Below are positions 4,457 to 5,506 of a stretch of 5,506 nucleotides of DNA, piece by piece (the first letter of the stretch is position 1; every line of letters begins with the position of its first letter). Source of the stretch: Bacillota bacterium (lineage in GTDB: Bacteria > Bacillota > Clostridia > Oscillospirales > Oscillospiraceae). The position numbers and the translations under genes are program-made. Below the pieces are notes generated by a model, which had not been told where the DNA came from, ran no database searches, and saw nothing but the letters and a program-made list of their open reading frames with translations. The stretch is from assembly GCA_009781925.1 (NCBI GenBank), contig WQUU01000120.1, positions 1 through 5,506 on the forward strand, given 5' to 3'.

Positions 4457-5491
4457 ATGACGCAATCGGCCCTGGTCGCCATGAGCGGCGGCGTGGACAG
4501 CTCCGTCGCGGCATATTTGACCCTTCAAAAAGGGTACGCCTGCGCGGGGGCCATGATGCGGCTGTGTGGGGGTGAGACTGACAGCGCGGACGCCAGAGCC
4601 GTGGCTGAACGGCTGGGGATTCCTTTCATCGAGTTCGATTTTACTGAAATTTTTGCGAAAGCGGTGCTCGGCCCCTTCGCGGCGGCCTATGCCGGGGGAC
4701 GCACGCCGAATCCCTGCGTTTTATGCAACCGTTTTTTAAAATTCGGGGCGCTTTTGGACAAGGCGCGGGAGATGGGCCTGGACGCCATCGCCACGGGACA
4801 CTACGCCCGGGTGACCTATGACTCCGGCAGTGGGCGCTGGCTTCTCAGAAAAGGCGCGGACGCGGAAAAAGACCAGAGCTATGTCCTTTACAGTCTCAGC
4901 CAGGAACAGCTGGGCCGCGCACTCCTGCCCCTCGGGGAGCTGCGCAAGGATGAGGTGCGGGAAATTGCCCAGGCGCAGGGCTTTGGCAATGCGGAAAAGG
5001 GGGAGAGCCAGGACATCTGCTTTGTGCCGGACGGCGACTATGCCGCCTTTATCGAGCGGTACACCGGAAAAATCTGCTCGCCGGGGCGTTTTGTGGACAG
5101 CGCCGGCAATGCTCTGGGGGAGCACAAAGGACTCATCCGCTACACCGTCGGCCAGCGGCGGGGGTTCGGCCTCTCCGCGGCGGAGCGCCGGTACGTCCTG
5201 GAGACGCGGCCCACGGACAATACTGTTGTACTGGGGCCGGAGCGGGAGCTTTACACCGACACGCTGACTGCCAAAGAGATCAATCTCATCGCATGCGACC
5301 GGATCGACGGCGCGCTGCGGGTCAAGGCGAAAGCCCGCTACCGGCAGCGGGAACAGGGCGCTACTGTGACGCAGCCGGATGAACATACGCTGCGCCTGCG
5401 CTTTGACACGCCCCAGCGGGCGGTGACAAAGGGTCAGGCCGTGGTGCTCTACGACGGGGATGTCATCTTGGGCGGGGGGACGATTGTATGA
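4457..5491 (+). CDS. mnmA: tRNA-specific 2-thiouridylase MnmA
   Basis: A 344-residue cytoplasmic enzyme that adds the 2-thio group to the wobble uridine of Lys, Glu and Gln tRNAs, using ATP to adenylate the base and sulfur relayed from a cysteine desulfurase. It shows the PP-loop SGGVDSS (10-16), RTPNPCVLCNRFLKF (82-96) with catalytic Cys90, ATGHYAR (112-118), DQSYVLY (139-145), ESQDICF (183-189) with the second catalytic Cys188, and HKGLIRYTVGQRRG (223-236), followed by the beta-barrel C-terminal domains. It is somewhat shorter than E. coli MnmA (368 residues as I recall), with a compact segment between the PP-loop and the NPCVLC motif. AAGGAG (4443-4448) is 8 bases before the ATG. It is divergent from cysK and overlaps the next gene by four bases, so it likely heads an operon. 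Confidence 0.96.
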   Translation: MTQSALVAMSGGVDSSVAAYLTLQKGYACAGAMMRLCGGETDSADARAVAERLGIPFIEFDFTEIFAKAVLGPFAAAYAGGRTPNPCVLCNRFLKFGALLDKAREMGLDAIATGHYARVTYDSGSGRWLLRKGADAEKDQSYVLYSLSQEQLGRALLPLGELRKDEVREIAQAQGFGNAEKGESQDICFVPDGDYAAFIERYTGKICSPGRFVDSAGNALGEHKGLIRYTVGQRRGFGLSAAERRYVLETRPTDNTVVLGPERELYTDTLTAKEINLIACDRIDGALRVKAKARYRQREQGATVTQPDEHTLRLRFDTPQRAVTKGQAVVLYDGDVILGGGTIV

Positions 5492-5506
5492 AGTACCGAG
5501 TTTCTG
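5488..5506 (+). CDS. Start of the next gene in the mnmA operon (partial, unidentified)
   Basis: ATG at 5488-5490 overlaps the mnmA TGA in an ATGA arrangement typical of translationally coupled genes, with a G-rich stretch (5474-5479) upstream as a possible ribosome binding site. Only six codons (MKYRVS) are visible before the window ends, so no function can be assigned. Confidence 0.55.

Noticed and set aside
4382..4528. N-terminal extension of cysK to 4528
   Set aside because: It would cross the promoters and the mnmA start, and CysK homology begins at the ATG at 4381, which has its own ribosome binding site.
4736..5386. Minus-strand frame opposite mnmA
   Set aside because: A shadow of mnmA, whose catalytic motifs are all on the plus strand.

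Overview
The window looks like a chromosomal piece of an anaerobic, fairly GC-rich member of the Clostridia (an Oscillospirales-type Firmicute is my guess). The reasons are the hydrogenase/NADH-dehydrogenase gene order on the left, strong AGGAGG-type ribosome binding sites, TTG start codons, and sigma-A-type promoters with 17-18 base spacers. No taxonomic marker gene is present, so this is inference.

Left part (1-2240, all minus strand): an operon reading right to left that encodes the diaphorase-side subunits of an NAD(P)-linked, probably electron-bifurcating [FeFe] hydrogenase. It comprises a NuoE/HndA-like [2Fe-2S] protein, an HndB-like thioredoxin-fold ferredoxin, and the N-terminal part of a NuoF/HndC/HydB-like flavoprotein that runs off the left edge. 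Between nuoE and hndB sits an AT-rich DUF3800 gene that does not belong to the hydrogenase and looks acquired. At its 3' side lies a plus-strand promoter, Shine-Dalgarno and TTG start that lead nowhere. The operon has a near-consensus promoter at 2212-2240 and an inverted repeat in its leader.

Middle (2241-3456, plus strand): an A-tract-rich divergent intergenic region, then a rhomboid-like membrane protein that lacks the catalytic GxSG serine motif and carries a C-terminal Cys/His cluster likely to bind zinc. Behind it is a short intergenic stretch with a complete promoter and a strong bidirectional terminator, which together could define a small RNA of about 85 nt.

Right part (3455-5506): cysK (O-acetylserine sulfhydrylase, minus) and mnmA (tRNA 2-thiouridylase, plus) are divergent, with overlapping face-to-face promoters. 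Both concern sulfur: CysK makes cysteine, and cysteine sulfur ultimately feeds MnmA through a desulfurase. The last 19 bases hold the start of another gene overlapping the mnmA stop by four bases. No rRNA, tRNA, CRISPR array or insertion sequence was seen.
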